64,000 bases of DNA from positions 28,718-92,717 of the forward strand of contig CAZWFN010000004.1 in the NCBI GenBank assembly GCA_964633205.1. Direction: 5' to 3'. Of the stretch, positions 24,421-36,527 are shown piece by piece. Every line of letters begins with the position of its first letter. The first letter of the stretch is position 1. The notes below the pieces were generated by a model. The model was not told the origin of the DNA and made no database searches. It was given only the letters and a program-made list of their open reading frames with translations. The translations under genes and the position numbers were made by a program. This stretch comes from CAYVQE01 sp964633205 (GTDB lineage: Bacteria > Myxococcota > B64-G9).

Positions 24421-27400
24421 GCCGGCCGGCTGCGAAGGGCCTGGCCTTGTCCCTGGGCCTTGCCCTGGGCCAGGCCGCGTTGCTGGCAGCGGGATCGGCC
24501 GGGGCCGACGAGCGCTCGCGGGCGGCCGTCATCGGCCGCGTTTTCATCGACCGCGACGGCGATGGGAGGTGGTCGGCGGGGGATGTCGGGCTGGCCGGCG
24601 CACGCCTGCTGACCGATACCGGGCTGGAGGTGCGCACCGACGCTCGCGGGCGCTACCACCTGGATCTGCTGGCGGCCGGCCGCGAGTTGGGCGCCGGGCG
24701 GGTGCTGGTGATCGACGCGGCCAGCCTGCCGGCTGCCGCCCGCCTGCTGGGCACGTCCCGGCGGCTGATCCAGCTGGTGCCCGATGGGGTGCAGCGGCAG
24801 GACTTCGCGGTGCGCCCGCCCGCGCTGCCGGCCGCGGCCGGCCGCGGTTGGCGGTCGGCGCGCGGCCGGGTTCGGCTGCGGCTGCGGCCGCTGGCGGATG
24901 GGGGCCTGCAAACGCGGCTTTCCGGGATCGCCCCGGCGGGCTGCCAGGTGCGCGTCGATGGCCTGCCGCTGGAGCCCGGAGCGGACGGTCTTTTTCAGCA
25001 TCCGGTGCGCATCGCACCCGGTATCAACCGCTTCCTGGTCAGCCTGCACTGCCGAGACGGCCGGCTCGAGCTGATCCAGGCCGCCATCCACTGGACCCGG
25101 CGGACGGCCGGCGGTGACCTGGTGGTGCCGGCAGCGCCGCGGCCGCTGGCGGTCTGCGCCGGCCCGCCCCCCGGGCCGCTCGATCGGGCCGACCGGCTGG
25201 TGTTGCTCTGCCGCCCGGAGCCGGGCGTGCGCCTGGAACTGCCGGCGGCCCGCCCGGCCGGTCAAGAGCCGGCCGCGGCCGACCGAAAGCGCTTCGAGCT
25301 GCCGCTGGCGCCGGGGGACAACGAGTTCGCCGTCCAGCTGCGCACCGCCGCCGGCCACCGGCTGGCGGGCCGCATCGGCTGGCGGGTGGCGGCGGTGCAC
25401 TGGGTGGGCAGCCTTTACGGCAGCCTGGCGGCGGCCTATGGCCTGGGCGGGGAGGCCAATGGCCCGGCCTTCGGCGGCCGGCTGGGAGGCTACCTGGAGG
25501 CCAGCCTGCCCTGGGACGCCCGGCTGGTGCTCGGCGGCGACCTGGCGTCCTTCGCCACCGAGGGCCTGTCAGCCGCCGCGGTGGCCGAACGGGCGCTGCG
25601 GCCGGAGCATCGGCGCGATCGCTTCGAGCGCGCGCCCGATCCGGAGACCGGCTGGCCGTTCGCCGGCGATGCCAGCCGGCTGCGGGACAACAACCCGACC
25701 GGCTCGCGCTACTACCTGGCCCTGCAGCGCCGCGGTTCGGCGCTGGGCTGGGGCGGCTTCCGCTCGGCGGCCGCATCCGAGCATCCCGCCCCGGGCCGTC
25801 ACGCCCGGGCGCTGGTGGGTGCCTGGGCCCGCTTGCGGCCGCTGATCGATTGGTTCCCGGGGACGCGGCCGGCGCTCGATCTGCGGCTGGAGGGCTTCTG
25901 GTCGCAACCGGACGCCGCCGCCGGGGGGCGTTACCAGGCAGCGGCCCGCGAGGAGCACCTGGCCACCGGGGGCAGCCTGTACTGGTTGGGCCACGGCGAG
26001 CTGGTCGAGGGCTCCGAGCGGCTGGTGGCCGAGCGCCGCGATCTGCGCACCGGCCTGGTGCTCGCCCGCCGCCGCCTGGTGCGCCATGCCGACTACCAGC
26101 TGGACTGGCGCTCCGGGCGGGTGCTGTTGACCGAGCCGCTGGCCGCCGGGGCGCTGGCCGCCGGGGCGGTGCGCCTGTCGGCCACCGGCGACGAGGCCAG
26201 CGTGCTGGTCGTCGAATACGAGTATCTCGACGACCTAGCGCCGGCCGCCGGCGAGCAGATCGCCGGGGGCCGCCTGGCGCTGGCGGGCCGGCCCGGCGCC
26301 GGGCTCCAGCTCGGTGGCTCGTTCGCCGCCAGCGGGGCGCTGCGCGACGGCCAGGCCGATTACCGCCTGCTGCGCTCGCGGATCGAGCTGGGCTGGAAAT
26401 CGCGGCTGCAGCTGTGGGCCGGTTGGGCCGCGAACGACGGCCGGCCCGGGACTCGACCGGCCTACTCGACCGACGGTGGGCTGAGCCTGGTGCCGGCGGC
26501 CGCGCCGGAGCCCGGCCGGGGCCAGGCCATCGCCGCCGGCGCCGCCCTGGCGCTGGGGCCGCTGCGCGGTCGCTTGCACCTTCGCCGCTACGATGCGGGC
26601 TACGCCGATTCGCGTTGCTGGGCCGGAGCCGACCTGACCCAGGGCCTGGCCAGTATGGAGGCGCGCCTGGCCGCGGGGCTGCGCCTGGACGGTCGGCTGG
26701 CCGGCAGCCAGACCTGGGGCGGGCGCAGCCTCGAAGGCCGGCTGCAGGCCAGCTGGCGTCCCTGGACGCCGCTGGAGCTGCAGCTGGCCGGCGCCTATGC
26801 CGGCGCTTTCCCCGGCGACGGCCGGGCGGCTTTCGAGCGCGCTTACGGCGACGGCCAGCAGGCCCTGGTCGGTCTGCGGGCCGCCTGGCGGCTGGGCCGC
26901 GGCTGGGCCCTGATCGCTGGCCACCAGCAGAGCGTGTTCCAGCGCGGCCGGGGTCGGGCCGGCAGCGATCTGACCCTGACCACCCTGGGCGGCCAGGCCG
27001 AGCTGGGTCCGGGCCTGTTGACCCGCGTCGAGGGCGGCTGGGGGCCCGAGCTGGGCACCGTGCTGAGGCTGGGCCTGAGCCGCAGCGCGTCCGACCGGCG
27101 GGCGGTGTTCGCCACCACCACCCTGGCGCTAGACGACGGCGGCCTGGGCGGTGGCTGGCTCAGCGCCGGCCAGCGCGGCAGCGACGAGCGCGGCTGGACC
27201 GTGAGCAGCAGCCAGACGCTGGGCCGCGACGCGGCCGGCGAGTCACGCGGCCAGCGGGTCGGCCTGGAGCTGCCGCTGGGCCGGCGCTGGCGGCTGAACC
27301 TGGCCTACGAGCGGGCCGAGCTGCACCGGGCCGGCGTGGCCGCCGAGCGCCACGCCCTGGCCCACGGCCCTTTTTTCGACCGCGGCCTCTTGCTCGACGC

Positions 27401-28235
27401 CCCCGGCCGGCGCGATGCCGTGTTCGGCCGCCTGGGCTGGCTTGGCCGCCGGCTGCAGCTCAGCGGATCGGCCGAGCTGCGGCTGGACGAGCAGCATCCG
27501 CTGGCCCTCGATGCCTCCGGCCGGGTGGCGGCGGACGGTCCGACCAGCCACCGCCAGGTGGTGCTGCGGCTGGCGGGGCGCTGGCGACCGCTGGACGCGT
27601 TGAGCCTGGGAGGGCGGGTGGCCTGGTCCGAGGCCTTCGGCGCCTGGCCCGCGGCCGGCGGGCCGGGGATTGCCGAAGGTGGATTCCTGGAGGCCGCCGT
27701 TGGCTTGGCCTGGCGGCCGCCCGGGGTGGACTGGTTGCGGCTGGTGGCCCGGGCGGCCGGCGGCTGGGACGAGCGGCCGCCGGCGGCCGGCAGCCGTTTG
27801 CCCGGTCCCGGCGGCGAGAAGTGGTTCTCCGGCTCGGTGGCCGCTCTGCTGCGGCCGGTCAGCTGGCTGCAACCGGCGCTGGTGCTGGCACCCTGGACCG
27901 GCGCCTTTCACCCCCGCGACGGCGGCCCGGTCAGGCGGGCCAGCGGGCTGGTGGGCATGCTGCGGCTGGGCTTGGAGGTCTGGGCCGGCCTGGGCCTGGC
28001 GGTCGAGGCGCGGCTGGCCCTGGGCCGGCGCGACTATGCGCTCACCCCCGAGCCGGCCGGCGCGGAGGTGCGCCCGGGCGCCGCAGCGGAGGTCTTCTAC
28101 CTGCTGGAGGACGAGTCGCTGGGGGGGCTGCGTTTCTCCCTGGGGTACTCGTTCTCGAACGTGCCCGATCCGCTGCTGTCCGATCTGCACCTCGGCCGGC
28201 AGGGCCTGTTCGTCAGGCTGGAGGGCATGCTGTGA
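24417..28235 (+). CDS. Giant outer-membrane beta-barrel protein with N-terminal SdrD B-like domain
   Basis: A 1272-residue protein with a GTG start at 24417. The signal peptide ends near residue 31 (AGADE). Residues 38-115 form an SdrD B-like/carboxypeptidase-regulatory-type fold with an Asp calcium loop (VFIDRDGDGRWSAGDVGLAG). Two further beta domains follow (about 145-340). From about residue 345 onward long alternating strands fill the protein (SLYGSLAAAYGLGGEANGPA, RLRASWRPW-like repeats) and it ends GLFVRLEGML, consistent with a very large barrel. No TonB box or plug signature was recognised. Base composition is extremely GC-rich even for this window. It pairs with the Ig-like repeat protein; together they may form an outer-membrane export or adhesion unit. 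Confidence 0.65.
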   Translation: MSRPAAKGLALSLGLALGQAALLAAGSAGADERSRAAVIGRVFIDRDGDGRWSAGDVGLAGARLLTDTGLEVRTDARGRYHLDLLAAGRELGAGRVLVIDAASLPAAARLLGTSRRLIQLVPDGVQRQDFAVRPPALPAAAGRGWRSARGRVRLRLRPLADGGLQTRLSGIAPAGCQVRVDGLPLEPGADGLFQHPVRIAPGINRFLVSLHCRDGRLELIQAAIHWTRRTAGGDLVVPAAPRPLAVCAGPPPGPLDRADRLVLLCRPEPGVRLELPAARPAGQEPAAADRKRFELPLAPGDNEFAVQLRTAAGHRLAGRIGWRVAAVHWVGSLYGSLAAAYGLGGEANGPAFGGRLGGYLEASLPWDARLVLGGDLASFATEGLSAAAVAERALRPEHRRDRFERAPDPETGWPFAGDASRLRDNNPTGSRYYLALQRRGSALGWGGFRSAAASEHPAPGRHARALVGAWARLRPLIDWFPGTRPALDLRLEGFWSQPDAAAGGRYQAAAREEHLATGGSLYWLGHGELVEGSERLVAERRDLRTGLVLARRRLVRHADYQLDWRSGRVLLTEPLAAGALAAGAVRLSATGDEASVLVVEYEYLDDLAPAAGEQIAGGRLALAGRPGAGLQLGGSFAASGALRDGQADYRLLRSRIELGWKSRLQLWAGWAANDGRPGTRPAYSTDGGLSLVPAAAPEPGRGQAIAAGAALALGPLRGRLHLRRYDAGYADSRCWAGADLTQGLASMEARLAAGLRLDGRLAGSQTWGGRSLEGRLQASWRPWTPLELQLAGAYAGAFPGDGRAAFERAYGDGQQALVGLRAAWRLGRGWALIAGHQQSVFQRGRGRAGSDLTLTTLGGQAELGPGLLTRVEGGWGPELGTVLRLGLSRSASDRRAVFATTTLALDDGGLGGGWLSAGQRGSDERGWTVSSSQTLGRDAAGESRGQRVGLELPLGRRWRLNLAYERAELHRAGVAAERHALAHGPFFDRGLLLDAPGRRDAVFGRLGWLGRRLQLSGSAELRLDEQHPLALDASGRVAADGPTSHRQVVLRLAGRWRPLDALSLGGRVAWSEAFGAWPAAGGPGIAEGGFLEAAVGLAWRPPGVDWLRLVARAAGGWDERPPAAGSRLPGPGGEKWFSGSVAALLRPVSWLQPALVLAPWTGAFHPRDGGPVRRASGLVGMLRLGLEVWAGLGLAVEARLALGRRDYALTPEPAGAEVRPGAAAEVFYLLEDESLGGLRFSLGYSFSNVPDPLLSDLHLGRQGLFVRLEGML

Positions 28236-28281
28236 TTTTCATTCCTTGTTCCAAGGGGTTGGCAAGCGCTAGGATGGGACC

Positions 28282-31086
28282 ATGAGCCTCGGGTCGACCA
28301 GAACAGCGCGTGCGCTGGCCCTTGGATTGCTGCTGGCCGCAGCCGCGCCGGCCGCGGCCGGCGAATGGTTCGCCGTACCGGGGGTGGGCGGAGTGGATCG
28401 GAGCTTCGCCGACCTGTTCGTGCTCGATGCTCAGAACGCCTGGATCGTCGGCTCCGATCAGGGCGCCGGTCTGGTGCTGCACTGGTCGGGCGGCGCGCTG
28501 GGCGACTGGACGGTCCAGGCCCTGCCGGCCGATACCCCGCCGTTGCGGGCGGTGTGGTTCATCGACGCCGAGCAGGGTTGGGCGGTCGGCGACGAGCGTT
28601 GCCTGCTGCACTACAGCGGCGGCAGCTGGACGGCGGCCGCCGGATTGGGCAGCGGGCTCGAGAGCCTGGCGGCGGTGCACTTCATCGATGCGCTCCACGG
28701 CTGGGTGGCCAGCGACGACGGCCAGTGGGTGAGCGCCACCGGCGACGGCGGAGCCAGCTGGGGCAGTATGGTGACCCCGGGCGGCCGGGCCCAGGACGTG
28801 TTGTTTCTGGATAGCGGCAACGGGGTGGTGGCGTTGAGCCAGGCCGGCTCGTTCCACATCATGATCAGCGACAGCGGCGGCTCGTTCTGGGACGATCCGA
28901 TCACACCCATCTCGGCCTGGATGTACGCCCTGGCCGGCTTCGACGGCCAGACGGTCTTCGCCGCCGGCGAGGACCAGTCCATCTTCCGGGGCGAGTTGGC
29001 CGGCATGTGGAGCTGGCAGCAAATGCACACCGGGGGCGCTGGCTCGGCCACGCTCTACGGCCTGGGCTTCGCCGCCGCCGACTGGGGCTTCGGCTGGGCG
29101 GTGGGTGCCTCCGGCGCCGCGCTGCACACCACCGACGCCGGCCAGAGCTGGGTGGCCGATACGGTGGCGGTGGCCGACGCCGAGCTGACCGGGGTGGGGG
29201 CGGTGGACCGCAACCTGGCGCTGGCGGTGGCCGATACTCCGACCGGCGCGGTGTTGCTGCACTATGGCTGCAGCGGCGATGCCGACTGCCAGGGCAGCTC
29301 GCTGTGCGCGCTGGCCGAGAGCTGCCAGGCCGGCGTTTGCCAGTGGACCCCGGTCGACTGCGATGACGACAACCCCTGCACCGATGACGCCTGTCTACCG
29401 GCCAGCGGCGATTGCCAGCACACCGACAACAGCGCCAGCTGCGAGGAGGTCTATCCCTGCACCAGCGGCGACCTCTGCGCCGGCGGGGTATGCAACCCCG
29501 GCAGTCCGGTGGCCGATCTGACCAGCTGCGACGACGGCAACGGCGTCTGCTGCACAGGGGTTTGTTACACCGGGGACTGCTGCAGCGACGCCGATTGCGA
29601 CGATGCCAACCCGTGCACCGATGAGACGTGCAGCGCCTACCAGTGCAGCTTCAGCAACAACAGCGCCGGCTGCGATGATGGTGATTGGTGTACGGTGGGC
29701 GATTTTTGCTCCGCGGGAGCCTGCCAGCCGGGCCCGGCGCGGGATTGCTCGGCGCTCGACGCCGCCTGCCGGCAGGGCTTGTGCGATGAGGCCCAGGACC
29801 GTTGCGACTGGCAGCCGATCGACGAGGGCCAGCCCTGCGACGATGGCTCGTTCTGCAACACCGGCGAGACCTGCCAGGCGGGTGCATGCACCGGCGGTGG
29901 CCCGCGCGATTGCTCGGCCGCGGCCGACCAGTGCAACGCCGGCCGCTGTGACGAGCAACAACAGGCCTGCCTACCCGAGCCCTTGGCCGACGGCACCGCC
30001 TGCGACGACGGCTCGCTGTGCACCGATGGCGATTATTGCATCGGCGGTGCCTGCAGCGGTGCCGACAGCGTGCACGATTGCTCGCACCTCGACGAACCGC
30101 CCTGCTGGGTGGGCTGGTGCGATCCGCAGACCGATACCTGCGAGCGGCGGCCGGACGCGGGCGCCGCCTGCGACGACGGCGACCCCTGTACCGCAGGCGA
30201 TGTCTGCGCTGCCGACGGTGTTTGCCGGGGAACCCCGCGCCCGTGTCCGGACTGCCAGGCCTGCGATTCGGCCGACGGCGCCTGCGTGGCCGATCCGGCC
30301 GCTGCCGGCGCGGGCTGCGCCGACGGCGACGGTTGTGGCGGCCGCTGCGATGCGGCTGGCCGCTGCGTGGTCGAGGCCTGGTGCGGTCGCACCATCGAGG
30401 GCTGCCCCGGCGTGACCCCGCTGGAGTGGGGCGCTGGACCCGATTGCCGGCTGGGCACCGCGGCGGTGGCGCTGGGGATCGAGCGCAGCAGCCCGGCCCG
30501 CCGGCCGAGCGGGCTGGTCGCTTGGCGCATCCGCCTCGACGGTCCGCCGGCCGAGCTGGTGCTGCGGCTCGACCTGCGGCCGCAGTCGGCTCCGCCCCGG
30601 GTCGCAGCTGGCTACGTGGTCGACAGCGCTCGAGCGGTGACGGCCGGGCTGGAGATCGAGGAACAGCTCACCGCGGACGGCAATACGGTGCTGCTGTGGC
30701 TGCAGCGGTCGGAGCCGGTTGCGGACGGCGTGCTGGATCTGCTGCTCGAAGCCCCGGCCGGACGCGATCCGGTGGTGGCGCTGGACGTCTGGGGGGCTTG
30801 CGAGGCGGCGGCGACCGAGCGTGGCTGCCACCCGGGCTTCGGGGGCGCGACCCCGGCCGATCGGGTGCAGCTGGATGCGGCCGGGAACGAACGCAGCCTG
30901 CAGGCGGTGAGCGAACGCCACTGGCTGCACCTGTCGGGCCGGCCGGCCGGCTCCGGCGCTGGCGCCGATTTCGATGACCTGACGCTCGGCTGCTCGTGTG
31001 CGGCCGGGACCGATGCGGGGGGCGGCTGGTGGCCGCTGGGGCTGCTGGCGCTGATTCTGTTCAGAAGGAGAGATAGGTTATGCTGA
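28282..31086 (+). CDS. Secreted propeller and Cys-rich protein with MYXO-CTERM-like tail
   Basis: A 934-residue protein. The signal peptide ends near APAAAGEW. Residues 30-330 are a YCF48/BNR-type propeller (AWIVGSDQGAGLVLHW, GWAVGDERCLLHYSGGSW, GWVASDDGQWV). Residues 335-715 are Cys-rich, with repeated CDDxNPCTDDxC and CxxGxC units of the kind found in Dictyostelium-type repeats (CDDANPCTDETC, CDDGSLCTDGDYC). A beta-rich domain follows. The C-terminus is a Cys-x-Cys (GCSCAAG), then GGGWWPLGLLALILF and RRRDR, a good match to the MYXO-CTERM pattern of proteins processed at the envelope in myxobacteria. It overlaps the next gene by seven bases. Confidence 0.75.
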   Translation: MSLGSTRTARALALGLLLAAAAPAAAGEWFAVPGVGGVDRSFADLFVLDAQNAWIVGSDQGAGLVLHWSGGALGDWTVQALPADTPPLRAVWFIDAEQGWAVGDERCLLHYSGGSWTAAAGLGSGLESLAAVHFIDALHGWVASDDGQWVSATGDGGASWGSMVTPGGRAQDVLFLDSGNGVVALSQAGSFHIMISDSGGSFWDDPITPISAWMYALAGFDGQTVFAAGEDQSIFRGELAGMWSWQQMHTGGAGSATLYGLGFAAADWGFGWAVGASGAALHTTDAGQSWVADTVAVADAELTGVGAVDRNLALAVADTPTGAVLLHYGCSGDADCQGSSLCALAESCQAGVCQWTPVDCDDDNPCTDDACLPASGDCQHTDNSASCEEVYPCTSGDLCAGGVCNPGSPVADLTSCDDGNGVCCTGVCYTGDCCSDADCDDANPCTDETCSAYQCSFSNNSAGCDDGDWCTVGDFCSAGACQPGPARDCSALDAACRQGLCDEAQDRCDWQPIDEGQPCDDGSFCNTGETCQAGACTGGGPRDCSAAADQCNAGRCDEQQQACLPEPLADGTACDDGSLCTDGDYCIGGACSGADSVHDCSHLDEPPCWVGWCDPQTDTCERRPDAGAACDDGDPCTAGDVCAADGVCRGTPRPCPDCQACDSADGACVADPAAAGAGCADGDGCGGRCDAAGRCVVEAWCGRTIEGCPGVTPLEWGAGPDCRLGTAAVALGIERSSPARRPSGLVAWRIRLDGPPAELVLRLDLRPQSAPPRVAAGYVVDSARAVTAGLEIEEQLTADGNTVLLWLQRSEPVADGVLDLLLEAPAGRDPVVALDVWGACEAAATERGCHPGFGGATPADRVQLDAAGNERSLQAVSERHWLHLSGRPAGSGAGADFDDLTLGCSCAAGTDAGGGWWPLGLLALILFRRRDRLC

Positions 31087-32633
31087 GACCGGCTGTTTGC
31101 CGCCTCGTCTGTGCCCTGACGCTTCTGTTGGCCCTGTTGGGGTGTATGCGCAAGCCGCGCCTGGCCGCGCTGTCGCAGCGGGGCACGGAGCGCTCCGAGG
31201 CCCGGATCAAGGCCGACCGGTTTTTGGATCAAGCCCGCCGAGCCTTCGATGCCGGCGAGACCGCGGTGGCCCAGCGCTCCTACCTGGAGGCGTTGCGCGT
31301 CCACCCGATGGTGCACGAGGCCCACCTGGGCCTGGGCGAAGTCTACGAGCTGGAGGGCGATCGGCTGGCGGCCATGGCCGAGTACGTGGCCCACACCGAG
31401 GTGGCGCCCAAGTCGCGATTGTACCTGACGCGCATGCTGCCTTACGTCGAGGCCAAGTTCGCCCGCGATCCGACCAGCCCGGAGGAGATCGATCCCCGCG
31501 CTCAGGCCGCGGCCCTGGCCGAGCTCAGCCTGGCCCTGGAAGACTACCGGCGCGGCAAGCGCCAGCCGGCGCTGGCGCGGCTGGAGCGGGTGGCCGCGGG
31601 CCTGCCGCGGGCCGGGCTGGTCGAGACCCTGCGCGGGTACTGGCGGCTGGGGGCCGGGGATCGGGCCGCGGCGCTGGACGCCTTCGCCGAGGCCGTCGGC
31701 CGCAACGGCTACTTCTGCCGCTGGCTGCTGGACGACGACATTCCCGATAAGCTGCCCGGGCTGCTGGAGCGGCTGGCCGGTGTGCTGGAGGCCGAGCTCG
31801 ACGAGCATCCCTCGGACGCCTATTCCGCATTGCTGCTGGGAGCCATCGAGCTGCGGCGCGATCGTCCGGCGGCCGCCGTGCGGGTGGGCCGCCAGGCCGT
31901 CTCCTGGGGCCGGCCGAGCTGGCCGGTGCTGTTCGTGCTGGCCGCGGCCCACGACGCCCAGGGCCAGACCCTGGCCCGCGACCAGGCCCTGGCCGATCTG
32001 ACGCTGCTGAACGTGGACCCGTCGGACACCTTCTCCACCTGGCGGCCCAGCCTGTTCGCCGGCGTGCTCGACCACCGGGCCGACGCGCTGGCCGCCGGAG
32101 CGCTGGCCGAGAGCCTGGATCCGCCGGCGGGCAGCTACCTGCGCTGGCGCCTGTTCACCGAGGCCGGCCGCGCCGAGGATGCGGCTGCGGCCCGGACCGC
32201 CTTCGAGGCGACCCTGGACAAAGCCTACCCCGAAGGCGAGTTCAGCGACCTGGCCTCCAGCCAGCCGGTGGAGCACCAGCCCACCAGCCTGGCCGAGTGC
32301 CTGGGCGCCATCCAGTCGCGGGTGGAGGAGGCCATGCCCGGCTTTTGGCGCTGCGATCTGAACCGGCGCGACAAGCGGGCCCAACCCGGCGGCCGCATCC
32401 GCTTGCGGGTCGAGCTGGGCCCGGACGGGCGGGTGGCACAGGCCGGGCTGGAGGAGAACACCACCGGTGACGCGGTGTTGGCCTACTGCGTGGTGCGCAA
32501 GCTGTTGGCCATGCGTTTCCCCGAACCCAAACGGGCGACCGAGATCTTCCAGCTACCGGTGATGTTCGGCCCCGAGGTCGACGGCTGGCTGGATGAAGCC
32601 CAGCACGACGAGCACCAGCGCCGCGACCGATGA
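31080..32633 (+). CDS. TPR lipoprotein with AgmX/PglI-type C-terminal domain
   Basis: A 517-residue protein with AAGGAGAGA before the ATG. The lipoprotein signal ends at C22 (LALLGC). TPR-like helices cover residues 40-400 (ARRAFDAGETAVAQRSYLEA, LGEVYELEGDRLAAMAEYV). The last 110 residues (AECLGAIQSRVEEAMPGFWR, then RIRLRVELGPDGRVAQAGLE and VVRKLLAMRFPEP) align in pattern with the C-terminal domain of the GltG-like protein, a TonB-C relative. A second protein of this class in the window suggests an accessory envelope complex. It is in an operon with the propeller/Cys-rich protein and an NtrC-type activator (9 bases downstream). Confidence 0.7.
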   Translation: MLRPAVCRLVCALTLLLALLGCMRKPRLAALSQRGTERSEARIKADRFLDQARRAFDAGETAVAQRSYLEALRVHPMVHEAHLGLGEVYELEGDRLAAMAEYVAHTEVAPKSRLYLTRMLPYVEAKFARDPTSPEEIDPRAQAAALAELSLALEDYRRGKRQPALARLERVAAGLPRAGLVETLRGYWRLGAGDRAAALDAFAEAVGRNGYFCRWLLDDDIPDKLPGLLERLAGVLEAELDEHPSDAYSALLLGAIELRRDRPAAAVRVGRQAVSWGRPSWPVLFVLAAAHDAQGQTLARDQALADLTLLNVDPSDTFSTWRPSLFAGVLDHRADALAAGALAESLDPPAGSYLRWRLFTEAGRAEDAAAARTAFEATLDKAYPEGEFSDLASSQPVEHQPTSLAECLGAIQSRVEEAMPGFWRCDLNRRDKRAQPGGRIRLRVELGPDGRVAQAGLEENTTGDAVLAYCVVRKLLAMRFPEPKRATEIFQLPVMFGPEVDGWLDEAQHDEHQRRDR

Positions 32634-32642
32634 GGTCTTGGT

Positions 32643-34645
<2,003 letters not shown>

Positions 34646-34655
<10 letters not shown>

Positions 34656-36382
34656 CCGGCCGGCGCATCGAGCGCCCGGCGCACCGCCCGCAGCAGCGCT
34701 CCGGCCGCCACTGGCTTCTGCAGCGCCCCGCGGGCGCCGCGTTGGAGCAAGGCGGATGGTCCGGCGGGGTGGCCGCTGAGCACCAGCACCTGGACGTACT
34801 CATCCAGGGCCAGCAAGGCCTTCAAACAACGCGCACCGCCCATGCCGGGCATGTTCTGGTCCAGGATCACCAGGTCGATGGTCGCCCCGGCGTCCCGGTA
34901 GATCACCAGCGCCGCCTCGCCGCTGGTGGCGGTCAACACCCGATAGCCGTGGCGCTCGAGCAGGTCGCGGACCATCCGCAGCAGGCTGGACTCGTCGTCG
35001 ACCAGCAGCAGCGTCTCGTCGCCGCCGGACAGGGGCTCGTCGGCGGCGGGGCCGGCGGCCGGCCGGGCCTGGGTCGTGCCGGCCGGCAACAGGATGCGAA
35101 AACGGGTGCCGGCGCCCGGTCGGCTCGATAGCTGGATGGCGCCCCGGTGGCCGCGCACGATGCCATAGACCATGGCCAGGCCGAGGCCGCTGCCGGCGTC
35201 GGGCCCCTTGGTGGTGAAAAACGGTTCGAAGGCGTGCTCGGCCACCTCGACGGACATGCCGCTGCCGCTGTCGGTCACCTGCAGCAGCACGTGGAGGCCG
35301 GGCCCGATTTCGGGCACCGCCTCAGGGCCGGCCGGATCGTGCCGGTAGCGGCTGGTGGCGATGGTCAACCGGCCGCCCTCGGGCATGGCGTCGCGGGCAT
35401 TGACCGCCAGGTTCATCAAAACCTGTTCGAGCTGAGAGCGATCGGCCTCGATGGGCGGCAGGTCGTCGGCCAGCTCGAGATCGATGGCCACCATGCGGGG
35501 CACGGTGCGTTCGAGCAGCCGGCTCAGGCCGCGAATCAAGGCATTGAGATCGAGCGGCTCGCGCTGGGTCTCGACCCGCCGGCTGAAGGTCAACAAGCGG
35601 CGGGTCAGCTCGGCACCGCGGTCGGCGGCGCGTGCGATCTCCTCGAGCCTGTCCCGGCCGGCGGCGCCGGAGGGAAGGTCGAGTAGCAGCAGGTCGGCAT
35701 AGCCACGCACCCCCTGCAGCAGGTTGTTGAAATCGTGGGCCAGACCACCGGCCAGGGTGCCGACCGCCTCGAGCTTCTGGGCCTGGCGCAGGTGTTGTTC
35801 GAGCCGGCCGCGTTCGCGCTCGGCCGCTCTGCGGGCGCTGATGTCACGCACCACCGCGCGCAGCATGGGGCGGCCGCCGATCTCGACCCGCGACAACGAG
35901 ACCTCGGCATCGAACGGCTGGCCGTCGAGGCGCAGGTGGACCCATTCGAAGAACTGGGGGCGGCCGGCCAGGGCGGCCTGGATGTGACGCTGGGCCGCGG
36001 CGGTCGAATCGCTGCCGTCGGGCTGGCGCGGCGGCGAGAAGCGGTAGGGCGTCTGGCCGAGGATCTGCTCCTGGCGGCAGCCGTACATCTCGAGGGTGCG
36101 GGTGTTGCAGTCGACGAAGCGGTAGCGGTGCATCAGGAAGATGGCGTCGTGGGTGGTCTCGAGCAGGCTGCGGTAGCTGGCGTCCCGGTCGCGGGCGGCG
36201 GTCAGCAAGCGGCGGATGGCCAGGCCGGTCACGGCGCCGAGCAGGGCGAAGCCGGCCGCCAACAGCCCGGCTGGCCACGGTGGCAGCGTCGCCAGCGCCA
36301 GCGTCACGCTGCCGGCGATGCCGAGGACCACGCACCCCAGCAACAGGCGAAAGCTGCCCCGGCCGTCTCGTTTGACTTTCAA
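34646..36382 (-). CDS. Hybrid histidine kinase: two TM, PAS, HisKA, HATPase, receiver
   Basis: A 578-residue protein with a TTG start at 36382 and a GGGGG-containing ribosome site. Membrane helices are at about 13-32 and 36-55 with almost no periplasmic loop. A PAS domain (about 65-185, FVDCNTRTLEMYGCRQEQIL) is followed by the phosphorylated H216 in GGLAHDFNNLL. ATPase boxes are DSGSGMSVEVAEHAFEPFFT and GSGLGLAMVYGIV. The C-terminal receiver has LLVDDES, D508 (ILDQNMPG) and K556 (LQKPV). This NtrB-like layout with an attached receiver often acts through a separate phosphotransfer protein. The stop overlaps the end of the convergent activator gene. Confidence 0.88.
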
Positions 36383-36527
36383 ACCCGGTCACCCCCGGCG
36401 ACGGCCCCTAGCATATCCCAATCGGCGCTCGGGAACAGCAACTGTCACGCCCGAGCCGGGCAGCGTCTTGCCCCGGCGGCCGGCGGCCGGTTAGTCTCAC
36501 AACCCGGAGCGATCGAGAGAGGACGCC

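Noticed and set aside
28247..28276. Promoter TTGTTC-N18-TAGGAT before the propeller/Cys-rich gene
   Set aside because: The -35 box is poor and the -10 would sit about six bases from the ATG. Too weak to list as a feature.
24417..28285. Long open frames on other strands and frames throughout the GC-rich barrel gene (for example 25850-28285)
   Set aside because: They are shadows caused by high GC. Their translations are Arg/Gly/Pro-rich without motifs, while the 24417 frame shows a signal peptide and domain patterns.
36468..36496. Promoter TTGCCC-N17-TTAGTC before alaX
   Set aside because: The -10 box TTAGTC is a weak match and the region is GC-rich, so chance is likely.
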